From positions 1 to 17,547 of the forward strand of contig JAPLHX010000195.1 of assembly GCA_026389415.1 (NCBI GenBank): 17,547 nt of DNA, given 5' to 3'. Below, piece after piece: positions 1-6,774 of the stretch; within the stretch, counting starts at the first letter, position 1; the number at the start of each line of letters is the position of its first letter. Below the pieces are notes generated by a model. It ran no database searches, was not told the origin of the DNA, and was given only the letters and a program-made list of their open reading frames with translations. A program made the position numbers and the translations under genes. This DNA is from Coprothermobacterota bacterium. GTDB lineage: Bacteria > Caldisericota > JANLFM01.

Positions 1-23
1 CTTGATCAGCTAAGAAGCAAATC

Positions 24-1037
24 CTAGAGTACAAGATTATCTCTTATTTGGTCGTCTGGCAGGTGGTACCACTTCGCTCGACCCAGAAGCCGCAAATTGT
101 TGATCTCCGTCTCTTTTTGGAACAAAAAAGAAAGGAGTACGCCCGGACCCAAGGGGTCGCTTCGGTAGAATCTAAGGCTTTGAACCCAACGCTCGTGGAT
201 GATTGCTTTCTCCATTTCCTCGGCATTGGAAGCTTTCGCGACGAAGCGAAACCTGGCATTTCTCGCCAAGCGGACCCTACCTTGCTGATGGGTGTCAGGA
301 TTGGCAAGCAAGAGAAAATCTCCCGGCCCAAGCGCGGAACCACCCGGCAAGAACAATTCGCTCTTCTTCGCCGCTGTAAGCGATGTATGGCAGAGGTAAT
401 AGGCGGACCGGGTGTTTAAGAAGTCAATCTCTCGGCAGAGAAACTGACGGAGCGAGCGACCCAGCGAAGAAAAGCGGGACAAGCGACTCACAAGCGTTTG
501 GAAGTACCCTTTTTCCAGCAGAACTTCCAGTTGCAGATTTCCCGAGAGATCTCCCGGCAGCGTTGCCACTGTTTCAGCAAGGGGATGCAACCATAAACGG
601 AGCTTGCTGGACATCGTTTTGAGATCGGAGGAGTGTCGTAGTTCATCCAACTGTCGTTGAGTCAGGAATCCTGTGACCGGGAAGGTTTCTCCCTCCGCTC
701 TTTCCTGCAACCGAGTGCCCAGGAGTTCCTTCAAATTATTCAAGTCAAAACGCAACAAATACAACTCTAACGCGATCGAAATCTGTCCATTGACGAACGA
801 ACGGATTTTGGCCAAGGTTTGCAACCAATTCAGGGAAAGAGCATAGTCGAAAGCCGGCAATCCCTGGTGGTTTAAACGGGCTTCCTCCAGGTTCTGGTTG
901 TAGGGAGTATTGCCCAGAATCCGTTCCAATTCATCCAGGCTATGTGCATTGAGCAACTCGCTCCAGTTCTTGGCCTGGAGGAATGTGCTATGCATGCCCT
1001 TCAAACGAGCGTTTAGATAACCTAGGTCAACAGTCAT
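24..1037 (-). CDS. ntpC: V/A-type ATPase subunit C (central-stalk socket, d-type)
   Basis: A 337-residue protein of the V-type ATPase subunit C/d (AC39) family. In V/A-ATPases this funnel-shaped cytosolic subunit sits on the membrane rotor ring and receives the central stalk, so it couples ATP turnover to rotation. The product is almost entirely helical and has no membrane segment, as the family requires, and its length is usual (about 320-350). I chose the ATG at 1037 (N-terminus MTVDLGYLNARLKG). The open frame runs upstream to 1202, but that extension overlaps the end of the subunit E gene in another frame and is Arg/Trp-rich nonsense. The start lies 4 nt after the subunit E stop, so translation is probably coupled. 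Family assignment rests on position in the operon plus general sequence character. The next expected genes (F, A, B, D) would lie beyond the left edge. Confidence 0.88.
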   Translation of the reverse strand: MTVDLGYLNARLKGMHSTFLQAKNWSELLNAHSLDELERILGNTPYNQNLEEARLNHQGLPAFDYALSLNWLQTLAKIRSFVNGQISIALELYLLRFDLNNLKELLGTRLQERAEGETFPVTGFLTQRQLDELRHSSDLKTMSSKLRLWLHPLAETVATLPGDLSGNLQLEVLLEKGYFQTLVSRLSRFSSLGRSLRQFLCREIDFLNTRSAYYLCHTSLTAAKKSELFLPGGSALGPGDFLLLANPDTHQQGRVRLARNARFRFVAKASNAEEMEKAIIHERWVQSLRFYRSDPLGPGVLLSFLFQKETEINNLRLLGRAKWYHLPDDQIRDNLVL

Positions 1038-1041
1038 CCTG

Positions 1042-1614
1042 CTATTCCCACAATCGACGCGCGACTTCCACCAGCAATTGCAGCCAGGCTTTGTGTAGAC
1101 GGTCCTGAGGCGTGTTGGCGATCTCGACTCGCCCCTTTTCCACCAACGCCAATACGCCGGCGTCGATGGTTGGGTCAGCAATGATCTCTCCCTGCAACTC
1201 ATTTTTCTTCAACCAGGACTCTGCCATGGAAACATCCGCCGGATTTAGCCGCCAATGAATGGAACTTCTATCAACCAAGGTCTCTTGCAGTAATTGCTCC
1301 AATGCTGCTGGATATTGCGGATCCGTCCGAAACGCCATCAGTCTTGCAGAAGTCTCCTGCCACACCTTGTCCAACCAGCGTGTCTTCTCCTGCAATAACT
1401 CGGTTTGGGTTTCCAGCCTCAACGCATTGCGGGCTTTTTCCAACTCTGTCCGCCCAAACCGAACCGATTTCTGTCCCGCCTCCGCTTTTTCTTTCTCGGA
1501 CTTGGTTTTGGCTTTCTCCAGGATCTGTCGAACGGATTCGTCTGCTTCCTGCAGGATCTTATCCCGTTCCGCCTGCGCTTCCTGCTCTAGGAAGCTGACC
1601 AGCTCGCCGGTCAT
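1042..1614 (-). CDS. ntpE: V/A-type ATPase subunit E (peripheral stalk)
   Basis: A 190-residue peripheral-stalk subunit E. In the complex it forms a long coiled coil with subunit G that ties the catalytic A3B3 head to subunit I. Residues 1 to about 95 are a charged Glu/Lys/Arg/Gln-rich helix of coiled-coil type (EKAKTKSEKEKAEAGQKS). Residues about 100-190 form the compact C-terminal domain that binds the head, with the family-like stretch DPTIDAGVLALVEKGRVEI. Length matches the family (185-200). The ATG at 1614 follows the subunit K stop after 1 nt, and its own stop is 4 nt before subunit C, so this is tight operon packing. No strong ribosome site of its own is visible, which fits translational coupling. 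Confidence 0.92.
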   Translation of the reverse strand: MTGELVSFLEQEAQAERDKILQEADESVRQILEKAKTKSEKEKAEAGQKSVRFGRTELEKARNALRLETQTELLQEKTRWLDKVWQETSARLMAFRTDPQYPAALEQLLQETLVDRSSIHWRLNPADVSMAESWLKKNELQGEIIADPTIDAGVLALVEKGRVEIANTPQDRLHKAWLQLLVEVARRLWE

Positions 1615-1615
1615 G

Positions 1616-1942
1616 CTAACCCATGATCAGGATCAAGAGGGCCACGACGAAGCCGAGGATAATCATGGTTTCCGGGATCGCTTCAAGTACAATCATGATA
1701 CCGGCTAACTCCGGTTTTTCCGCCAACGCTCCTGCCGCGGCGGCACCGATCTTGGACTGGGCCCAACCGGATGCAATCGCACTCAGTCCGACCGCGAGAG
1801 CGGCGCTGATCGGCTTCCAATTGATCGGGGAAAGAGCGGTGTTGACCTCCGTGGTCGGCGTCGTTTCGGCAGCAAACACCATTGGAGCCACCATCAAGAG
1901 GAAAACGATCCCAAAAAATGCCACCAAAATCCCTTTCTTCAT
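1616..1942 (-). CDS. ntpK: V/A-type ATPase subunit K (rotor ring proteolipid)
   Basis: A 108-residue proteolipid whose copies make the ion-translocating rotor ring. Residues 1-25 look like a cleavable signal peptide (MKKGILVAFFGIVFLLMVAP, then AFAAE-like end). They are followed by one hairpin of two membrane helices (about 44-70 and 82-107). The ion-binding carboxylate is E91 in the IPETMIILGF motif; Q62 in WAQSKIGAA on the first helix and T92 are the likely co-ligands. It is the single-hairpin type seen in Thermus subunit L, not the four-helix type of Enterococcus NtpK. The start has a strong ribosome site (AAAGGAG, about 1949-1955) inside the last codons of subunit I, and the two genes overlap by 4 bp (ATGA). 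Ion specificity (H+ or Na+) cannot be read safely from these residues. Confidence 0.95.
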   Translation of the reverse strand: MKKGILVAFFGIVFLLMVAPMVFAAETTPTTEVNTALSPINWKPISAALAVGLSAIASGWAQSKIGAAAAGALAEKPELAGIMIVLEAIPETMIILGFVVALLILIMG

Positions 1943-3822
1943 TCTGTTTCTCCTTTCTTGCTTAGCTTGGTAAGAGGTTTAAAGGGTCTACCAATCAGCT
2001 CATGGTAGTGAAACTTGGAAAAAAACTCGACGAAATGCAAACGAGCGGACTGTATGATGGGACTGATGATCCCCAAAATAAAGAATAACAAGTGACAAAT
2101 CAGTCCGACCGCAAAGGCTAAAATGATGGAAGGAAAGAGGCCTCCAATCGTGTTGGCGGCAAACGCCAGGTAAGCGGCTGAAATCCCAATACCGGCAAGA
2201 CGAGCGTAGGATAAGATGTTACCCATGGCTGAAAGCGGCTCAATGGCACCCATGATGGGGCCTTTTATTGCGATGATTCCGCCCCACCCAACCAGAAGTA
2301 AACCGAGGCCCACGTATAGGGTGATTGGCTTCATGGGACCCGCCAGTAAGCCAATAGCGGAGAATAGAGCCAACAAGAGCCCGGTAATCCAACCGACCAT
2401 GAATATCGCTTCGAAACCTTCTTTGTACTCCCGTTCGCGGAACGAGAGTACCACTTGGATCAAGAAACCCATGAAAATCTGGAGCAAACCCAGGCCCAGT
2501 GTCACCAACAGAAAAATTATGATCCCCTCCTGATTCATCCGATTCAGTAGGAGAGGATGCATATGCAATACCTGTTCCCCGAAGTTGCCAAACAATTCGC
2601 CGAAGAAGACCCCGAAAAGAATCGACCATCCAGAACAGAGCAAACCGATAATTGCAATGGAGTGCCATGTTGCTGTTTTGTTGCGAAAAAACAGGATCAA
2701 GAAAGAAATCAACAGCAGCACCCCGTAGCCAATATCTCCCAAGACCAAGCCAAAAAAAAGAGGGAAGAAGATGGCCAAAATAGGTGTAGGGTCAATTCGG
2801 TCGTAACGAGGTGGCCGGAAAATGGAGAGGAACATTTCGAAAGGACGGAACAGCGGCACATTTTCCAGTTTGATCGGTGCATGGATTTCCTCGTGCGGAT
2901 CGAGTTTCAGTGGGTGAATGACGACGTCCTGTTCGAATCGATCTTTCAGCTTCCGGACCAGTTGATCCACGTTTTTTTGGGGGACCCAACCCACAATGAA
3001 ACATGCGTAATGGGAGGCAGAAACGAGAGAGGTCGCTTTCATTCGTTCCATCTCATCGAGGAGCTCGTTCTTTTGTTGGAAGAGGTGCCAACCCTGTTCT
3101 CTTCGCAAGGATTCCAACCCGTTACGGACATCTTCGATTTCTCTCGGGATTTGTTGAAGTCGTTCTTGAATCCGTAAAATCGCTTCTCGAGTGGATAGCC
3201 CCTCCACGGCAGCGGGAAGCTTCAGTTCAGAAAAACCATGTTGAGTAAGAAGCGATCGGATTTTGGCTTCATCTTGTCTCAAGAAAGCGATTGCATTGAC
3301 AGTGAGGTTTTCTTCGATCGTATGGAAATGGAATTGCACGCGCTTTTGTGTCGCCTGGTCGAGGTCCTCCTGCAATTTCAAGCGGTTTTTACGGTCAGCA
3401 ACGGAAGACACGAAGCCAATCGCTTGTAGGTGTGGTGAACCCTCCAACGCGTTCAATAGAGGCAATAGGAAATCCATAGCAACCCCGTATGTTTTTAAGA
3501 AATTCAACTCCTCGGTCCGGTCCACCAACTGCGCGCGGTGATCCAGGATCTCCCGTTCCAATTCGTTTAGCGCCATCGGTGGCGGATCACTGGGGACAAG
3601 AGGGACGCGACCAAGAATCATCAGGAGAGCTTGGATGCGGTTTAGCTGATTCTCCAGGCGTGGCAATTCCTTACTGATCGTTGTATTCTCGCCAAACGCG
3701 GGAAATTCCTGTTCCTGGACCCGATCCACCTGAAACGATCCCTTCCCCTGGAGGAATTCCAGCAGTTCCGGCAATCGGGTTTTCTTGCCAACGAGCAGGA
3801 GCTTCCGCATGCGCACGATCAT
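1939..3822 (-). CDS. ntpI: V/A-type ATPase subunit I (a-type membrane subunit)
   Basis: A 627-residue membrane stator subunit that provides the ion half-channels against the K ring. Residues 1 to about 335 are the soluble N-terminal arm, with long helices and Glu/Gln-rich stretches, that joins the peripheral stalks. Residues about 345-605 contain about eight hydrophobic segments. Two conserved arginines needed for ion transfer are visible: R541 in the SYARLAG motif and R594 in QSARLHFVEFFSKF. Length is normal (about 600-660). The ATG at 3822 overlaps the subunit G stop by 4 bp (ATGA); an internal ATG at residue 5 is an alternative start. The C-terminus overlaps the ATG of subunit K in the same way. 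Confidence 0.96.
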   Translation of the reverse strand: MIVRMRKLLLVGKKTRLPELLEFLQGKGSFQVDRVQEQEFPAFGENTTISKELPRLENQLNRIQALLMILGRVPLVPSDPPPMALNELEREILDHRAQLVDRTEELNFLKTYGVAMDFLLPLLNALEGSPHLQAIGFVSSVADRKNRLKLQEDLDQATQKRVQFHFHTIEENLTVNAIAFLRQDEAKIRSLLTQHGFSELKLPAAVEGLSTREAILRIQERLQQIPREIEDVRNGLESLRREQGWHLFQQKNELLDEMERMKATSLVSASHYACFIVGWVPQKNVDQLVRKLKDRFEQDVVIHPLKLDPHEEIHAPIKLENVPLFRPFEMFLSIFRPPRYDRIDPTPILAIFFPLFFGLVLGDIGYGVLLLISFLILFFRNKTATWHSIAIIGLLCSGWSILFGVFFGELFGNFGEQVLHMHPLLLNRMNQEGIIIFLLVTLGLGLLQIFMGFLIQVVLSFREREYKEGFEAIFMVGWITGLLLALFSAIGLLAGPMKPITLYVGLGLLLVGWGGIIAIKGPIMGAIEPLSAMGNILSYARLAGIGISAAYLAFAANTIGGLFPSIILAFAVGLICHLLFFILGIISPIIQSARLHFVEFFSKFHYHELIGRPFKPLTKLSKKGETE

Positions 3823-4148
3823 CGGAGCTTGGGCAAAACCTCAGTCATCACAAACTGAATTGTCTGCTCTAGATGGGAGTCTGCTTCCCGGGCAATCTCT
3901 TTTCTTTGTTGCTCCCTGGAGACCGTTGCCGTTTCTTTCAATTGAGAAATCTCTGCGGAGAGCCGCTCCTGCGCGTCCTTTTCCAATGAAACGATCTCTT
4001 GTCGAACTTGAAGCTGCCAGGTTTCTGCCTCGCGCTCGGCCTGTTCTACGCGGGCTTCCACTTGCTGGCGTACTTCCTGCAGCTCTATCTCCAGTTCTGT
4101 TTCTTTTTTGCGGACCGCTTCCAGCGGATTCGTTGCATTCGATTCCAT
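3819..4148 (-). CDS. V/A-type ATPase subunit G/H (peripheral stalk), first gene of the operon
   Basis: A 109-residue, almost wholly charged helical protein (Glu, Gln, Lys, Arg; no membrane segment). It is expected to be one long coiled coil pairing with subunit E to form the peripheral stalk. Small proteins of this type (called G or H, or AhaH) head archaeal and Thermus V/A-ATPase operons before subunit I, and the 4-bp ATGA overlap with the subunit I gene supports that reading. The start ATG at 4148 is preceded by AAGGGG about 10 nt upstream and by a TATAAT promoter about 57 nt upstream. Coiled coils are low in sequence information, so the identity rests mainly on size, composition and position. 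Confidence 0.85.
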   Translation of the reverse strand: MESNATNPLEAVRKKETELEIELQEVRQQVEARVEQAEREAETWQLQVRQEIVSLEKDAQERLSAEISQLKETATVSREQQRKEIAREADSHLEQTIQFVMTEVLPKLR

Positions 4149-4204
4149 GACGCCGACCCCTTCGACTCTCGACTTCCTACGCGCGCACCTGCAAACTAGC
4201 CAGG

Positions 4205-4233
4205 ATTATAATCAAATGTGCTGCCAAAAACAA
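4205..4233 (-). promoter_or_regulatory. Promoter of the V/A-ATPase operon
   Basis: On the minus strand a perfect -10 box TATAAT (4210-4205) lies 17 bp after TTGTTT (4233-4228). Transcription would begin near 4198, giving a leader of about 50 nt before the ATG at 4148. The -35 box lies within the last stem bases and U-tract of the HU terminator, so the two elements overlap. This is prediction from sequence only. Confidence 0.65.
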
Positions 4234-4260
4234 AGAGAAGGGGGACCCCCCTTCTCTTTG
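4226..4260 (-). terminator. Rho-independent terminator of the HU gene
   Basis: A perfect inverted repeat of 14 bp, CAAAGAGAAGGGGG (4231-4244) against its complement (4247-4260), is followed on the minus strand by TTTTT (4230-4226). It lies 24 bp after the HU stop codon. The T-run exists only on the minus-strand side, so it should terminate HU transcription before the ATPase operon. Confidence 0.88.
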
Positions 4261-4284
4261 AGTCGATCGAATTTTGCCTGAGGA

Positions 4285-4566
4285 CTATTTAAGGCTCTTG
4301 ACAGCTTCCTTCAACATCTTGCCAGGAGTGAACTTCGGGACCATCTTGGCCGGAATGATAATGGGCTTCTTGGTCCGAGGATTCACGCCTTTGCGCTGTG
4401 CTCTCTTGGCGACGGAGAACGTGCCGAAGTTGACTAGCTGAACTTTCCCTTTCTTCTTCAAGGAATCGTGGATAGTCTTCTCATACGACTTGAGGAAAGC
4501 CTCTGTACTTTTCTTCGTTGCGCCCGTGTCCTTGGCAATCTTGTCGATCAATTCTTGCTTGTTCAC
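4285..4566 (-). CDS. hup: HU-family DNA-binding protein
   Basis: A 93-residue HU/IHF-family histone-like protein that binds and bends DNA as a dimer and helps compact the nucleoid. Residues 1-42 are the helical dimerisation part, beginning MNKQELIDKIAKDTG. The signature region VNFGTFSVAKRAQRKGVNPR (45-64) leads into the beta-ribbon arm, with the intercalating proline at P63, followed by the basic tail. I place the start at the GTG at 4566 rather than the ATG at 4593. A perfect AGGAGGTG ribosome site (4580-4573) sits 6 nt before the GTG and would be inside the coding region if the ATG were used, and the resulting length is the usual 90-94 residues. It is a single-gene unit with its own promoter and terminator. 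Confidence 0.96.
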   Translation of the reverse strand: MNKQELIDKIAKDTGATKKSTEAFLKSYEKTIHDSLKKKGKVQLVNFGTFSVAKRAQRKGVNPRTKKPIIIPAKMVPKFTPGKMLKEAVKSLK

Positions 4567-4572
4567 TGTTGT

Positions 4573-4580
4573 CACCTCCT
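4573..4580 (-). promoter_or_regulatory. Strong ribosome binding site that sets the HU start
   Basis: AGGAGGTG on the minus strand ends 6 nt before the GTG at 4566. It matches the anti-Shine-Dalgarno sequence perfectly and decides against the upstream ATG at 4593. Confidence 0.88.
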
Positions 4581-4590
4581 GTTCTGTACT

Positions 4591-4674
4591 CATCCGTTTA
4601 GATTGAAAGCGGATGGCGTTAGAAGGATTAACCTTCCATAAACCATATTATAGCGCAAACCCTCTTTAAATCAA
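4591..4674 (-). promoter_or_regulatory. HU promoter and leader with two small hairpins
   Basis: The minus strand has TTGATT (4674-4669), a 16-bp spacer and a perfect TATAAT (4652-4647). Transcription should start near 4640, leaving a leader of about 73 nt before the GTG start. The leader contains two short inverted repeats: GAAGG/CCTTC with a 5-nt loop (4622-4636) and CATCCG/CGGATG with a 13-nt loop (4591-4615). The second ends about 10 nt before the ribosome site. The promoter is well supported; any regulatory role for the hairpins is a guess. Confidence 0.75.
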
Positions 4675-4693
4675 GAGAAAAGCCAAAATAATT

Positions 4694-4719
4694 AAAAAAA
4701 GTGAATCTGGGAAAGATTC
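4694..4719 (-). terminator. Terminator after the L,D-transpeptidase gene
   Basis: On the minus strand GAATCT (4719-4714), a 5-nt loop and AGATTC (4708-4703) form an AT-rich stem, followed after AC by a run of seven T (4700-4694). It lies about 45 bp after the L,D-transpeptidase stop. The stem is short, so strength is uncertain. Confidence 0.65.
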
Positions 4720-4764
4720 TAAGTCTCCAGGAATGTGGAATTTGGTTTACAATAATGCTCGCAG

Positions 4765-5376
4765 CTACTCAACAATCAGGATTTCAGTACCTTCCTCAAC
4801 CCAATCGTATACGACCTTGCTATCTTCCACGCGGAGTCCCACGCAACCATGACTGCCTGTCCAGCTAGGATCTTTGCCGAAATAGTCCGTCGGTTTCCAA
4901 TAATTCCCATGAATGGCGTATGTGTGGCCGATGAAGAACAGTACCCAAGGAACATTTTCCACCCGGTATTCCAAGGGGGTTCCGATTTCACCTTCCATGG
5001 TGACACGAGAGTATTTTTCCAGCACTTGGTATTGACCAGGCGGAGTATCCATGCCTCGTTGACCGGTGAGAGTAGGGTAGGTTGCGACGATGCGGTCATT
5101 CTCAACCAAAGAAAGCGTTTGCTGAGAAAGCGAGATCAATAGTTGTTTGGAGTTGCTTAAAGCGAGCTTGAAAGATTCATTCAACCTGTTGGAATACGCA
5201 CGTACTGTTTTCCAACTTTCCCCGACACACGTCCAACCTGATACTGAGTATTGGAGCAAATCAGACAGTGAACCTTGCGCGGGCAGGGGTTCCGATAATG
5301 CGGTAGAAGAACTGCTGAGAGAAAGTGCCAGCAGAAAGACAAGGCCGAGCCCTAGAATTGGCAGGATTCGTTGCAT
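4765..5376 (-). CDS. Secreted L,D-transpeptidase (YkuD domain)
   Basis: A 203-residue exported protein with a YkuD L,D-transpeptidase domain. Such enzymes make 3-3 cross-links in peptidoglycan, or attach proteins to it, through a catalytic cysteine. Residues 1 to about 30 are a signal peptide (MQRILPILGLGLVFLLALSL). The catalytic domain covers about 79-203 and carries the conserved His H156 (YAIHGN) and the active-site motif SHGCVGL with C178. There is no LysM or SH3 wall-binding domain. The start at 5376 puts the hydrophobic segment at the N-terminus; the frame stays open to 5433 but those 19 residues would spoil the signal peptide. No good ribosome site or promoter is visible in the 140 bp up to the NlpC/P60 gene, so co-transcription with it is possible. 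Confidence 0.93.
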   Translation of the reverse strand: MQRILPILGLGLVFLLALSLSSSSTALSEPLPAQGSLSDLLQYSVSGWTCVGESWKTVRAYSNRLNESFKLALSNSKQLLISLSQQTLSLVENDRIVATYPTLTGQRGMDTPPGQYQVLEKYSRVTMEGEIGTPLEYRVENVPWVLFFIGHTYAIHGNYWKPTDYFGKDPSWTGSHGCVGLRVEDSKVVYDWVEEGTEILIVE

Positions 5377-5516
5377 GTTACTGAGTCTTCGATGATTAGA
5401 CGAAAATGATCCGCTTGTTGATGAACGAAACAACAGACGAAGATCCAGAACCTCAGGAAAAGATCCTTTTTGCGGGATTCCGTTACGTTAAGCGTCACAG
5501 AGAATCAATGGTTGGC
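5377..5516. other. Spacer between the two cell-wall enzyme genes
   Basis: These 140 bp hold no credible gene. I looked for a promoter for the L,D-transpeptidase and a terminator for the NlpC/P60 gene and found neither convincingly. A TTGATT followed 17 bp later by TAACGG on the minus strand is the best, weak, candidate. Confidence 0.5.
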
Positions 5517-6704
5517 TTACGGAAGAATTCTCCGCGCTCCCCAATAATGATCAAGGTAGAAGCCCGCCAGCTCTTCGTAAGAAACGTCCGCTCCCGGCTC
5601 CGGAGCATGGATGAAAGTATTGTTACCCGCCCAAATCCCCAAGTGGGAAACACCATACCGGTAGGTATTCTGGAAAAAGATCACATCTCCCGGCTGTAAG
5701 TCCGGGAATTCCACAGGGGCCCCATACTGGGAAATAGCCTCTGCACCGTGCGGTAGGGAAACCCCCAGTTCACCAAATAAGTACATCACGTACCCCGAGC
5801 AATCGAAACCTTCCTCTGGGGATGCGCCGCCCCATACATACGGTACTCCAAGGTATTTTTCCGCAGTTTTTAATACAACTGAATTGCTTGATTTGTCCGA
5901 TCCGGAGGGCAAACGTTCGCTGCTCGCCAATAGGGTGGAAATATCTTCTGGTAGTTGATTGATTTGGGGTTCTCCGCCGAGAGCTGCTACTACGGCGTCG
6001 GCATTGGTATCACTGAGATATTCACGATAGACCCAGGCTTCCTCGCCGCTCAGTTCAATCCGCGACCAGCTTTCCTTTTCCTCCAGAACGGTAACAAGTG
6101 TTCCTCCAGGAAGAATCTCCAGCAGATCAGAATCTGTCCCGGGACCGGTGCGGACATTGAGGGCATCCACAGTCACAAACTTGATCAACGTGGATTCGGT
6201 TGGGGGTACGCCGGCGGGATCGATATTTGCTGGGTCCGTTAGGTATTCACTTTTCATCCAGCCCACCTGATCGTGCAAAAGGACCCTGGACCAGCCGTCT
6301 TTTTCATCCAAAACGGAGAGGATGGAACCGTAAGATGCTTGGGTGAGGATTTCGGCGTTCAGCTCCGGAAATGCTCTAAGACGAAGAAATTCGGCATCCA
6401 CTGCCTTACGAACTTTGGCTCGCAAATATTCAGCGGAAACCCAACCCTCCCAATCTCCCGCCTGGACATTAGCCCACCCCTCTTGCTTGCCCAAAACCGT
6501 TACTTCCTGATCCTGAAATAAGGAAGTTAAAACCTCGTGAGATGTACCGGGGCCGTCGCGTAAACGCAAACTATCCACTGTTACCCAGTGTGTGGGAGTC
6601 CCAGCAGCCATTGCAGGACCTGGCATTGTTACGAAAAGCAGCAATCCAACTAAACTAAAGCCGATTGCCTTCGTCAGCAAGCCGTATCCTCTAATCTTCG
6701 GCAT
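5517..6704 (-). CDS. Secreted NlpC/P60 peptidoglycan endopeptidase with three SH3b domains
   Basis: A 395-residue exported cell-wall hydrolase. Proteins of this build cleave peptide stems of peptidoglycan, typically the gamma-D-Glu-diamino acid bond. Residues 1 to about 34 are a signal peptide (hydrophobic core ending GPAMAAG). Three bacterial SH3 domains follow at about 40-94, 101-156 and 176-231, each starting with a VDxLxxR-type strand and ending GWV/AWV...EYL; they bind the wall. After a linker the NlpC/P60 domain (about 276-395) has the triad C302 (FDCSGYV), H354 (SHLGIW) and H366 (FIHAP). The start at 6704 is chosen because the 32 codons upstream read through the promoter and would bury the signal peptide. 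The L,D-transpeptidase gene follows after 140 bp, so the pair makes a small wall-remodelling unit. Confidence 0.95.
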   Translation of the reverse strand: MPKIRGYGLLTKAIGFSLVGLLLFVTMPGPAMAAGTPTHWVTVDSLRLRDGPGTSHEVLTSLFQDQEVTVLGKQEGWANVQAGDWEGWVSAEYLRAKVRKAVDAEFLRLRAFPELNAEILTQASYGSILSVLDEKDGWSRVLLHDQVGWMKSEYLTDPANIDPAGVPPTESTLIKFVTVDALNVRTGPGTDSDLLEILPGGTLVTVLEEKESWSRIELSGEEAWVYREYLSDTNADAVVAALGGEPQINQLPEDISTLLASSERLPSGSDKSSNSVVLKTAEKYLGVPYVWGGASPEEGFDCSGYVMYLFGELGVSLPHGAEAISQYGAPVEFPDLQPGDVIFFQNTYRYGVSHLGIWAGNNTFIHAPEPGADVSYEELAGFYLDHYWGARRILP

Positions 6705-6713
6705 CTTGCACCA

Positions 6714-6743
6714 ACCATAAGAGAATATGAGTAAGTTTGTCAA
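6714..6743 (-). promoter_or_regulatory. Promoter of the NlpC/P60 gene, very close to the start codon
   Basis: A perfect TTGACA (6743-6738, minus strand) is followed after 17 bp by TTATGG (6720-6715), or after 18 bp by TATGGT. Transcription would begin about 6708, only a few nucleotides before the ATG at 6704, so the message could be nearly leaderless. The -35 box is strong and the -10 box is mediocre. Confidence 0.55.
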
Positions 6744-6774
6744 TCCGTCCCGTCTGATCGAATAGATCAAACCC

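Noticed and set aside
1038..1202. Upstream extension of subunit C to an ATG at 1202
   Set aside because: It overlaps the subunit E gene, has Arg/Trp-rich composition unlike the family, and the ATG at 1037 gives the normal length and a 4-nt gap.
1616..1942. Calling the ATPase sodium-specific from Q62, E91 and T92 of subunit K
   Set aside because: As I recall it, the Thermus subunit L, generally taken as proton-linked, has the same residues, so they do not discriminate.
2557..3177. 206-codon open frame on the plus strand
   Set aside because: It lies antisense within the well-supported subunit I gene and has no domain or ribosome site.
4567..4593. HU start at the ATG at 4593
   Set aside because: A perfect AGGAGGTG lies inside this extension, 6 nt before a GTG that gives the standard HU N-terminus and length.
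5377..5433. Longer start for the L,D-transpeptidase
   Set aside because: It would place 19 polar residues before a clear signal peptide; the ATG at 5376 begins directly at it.
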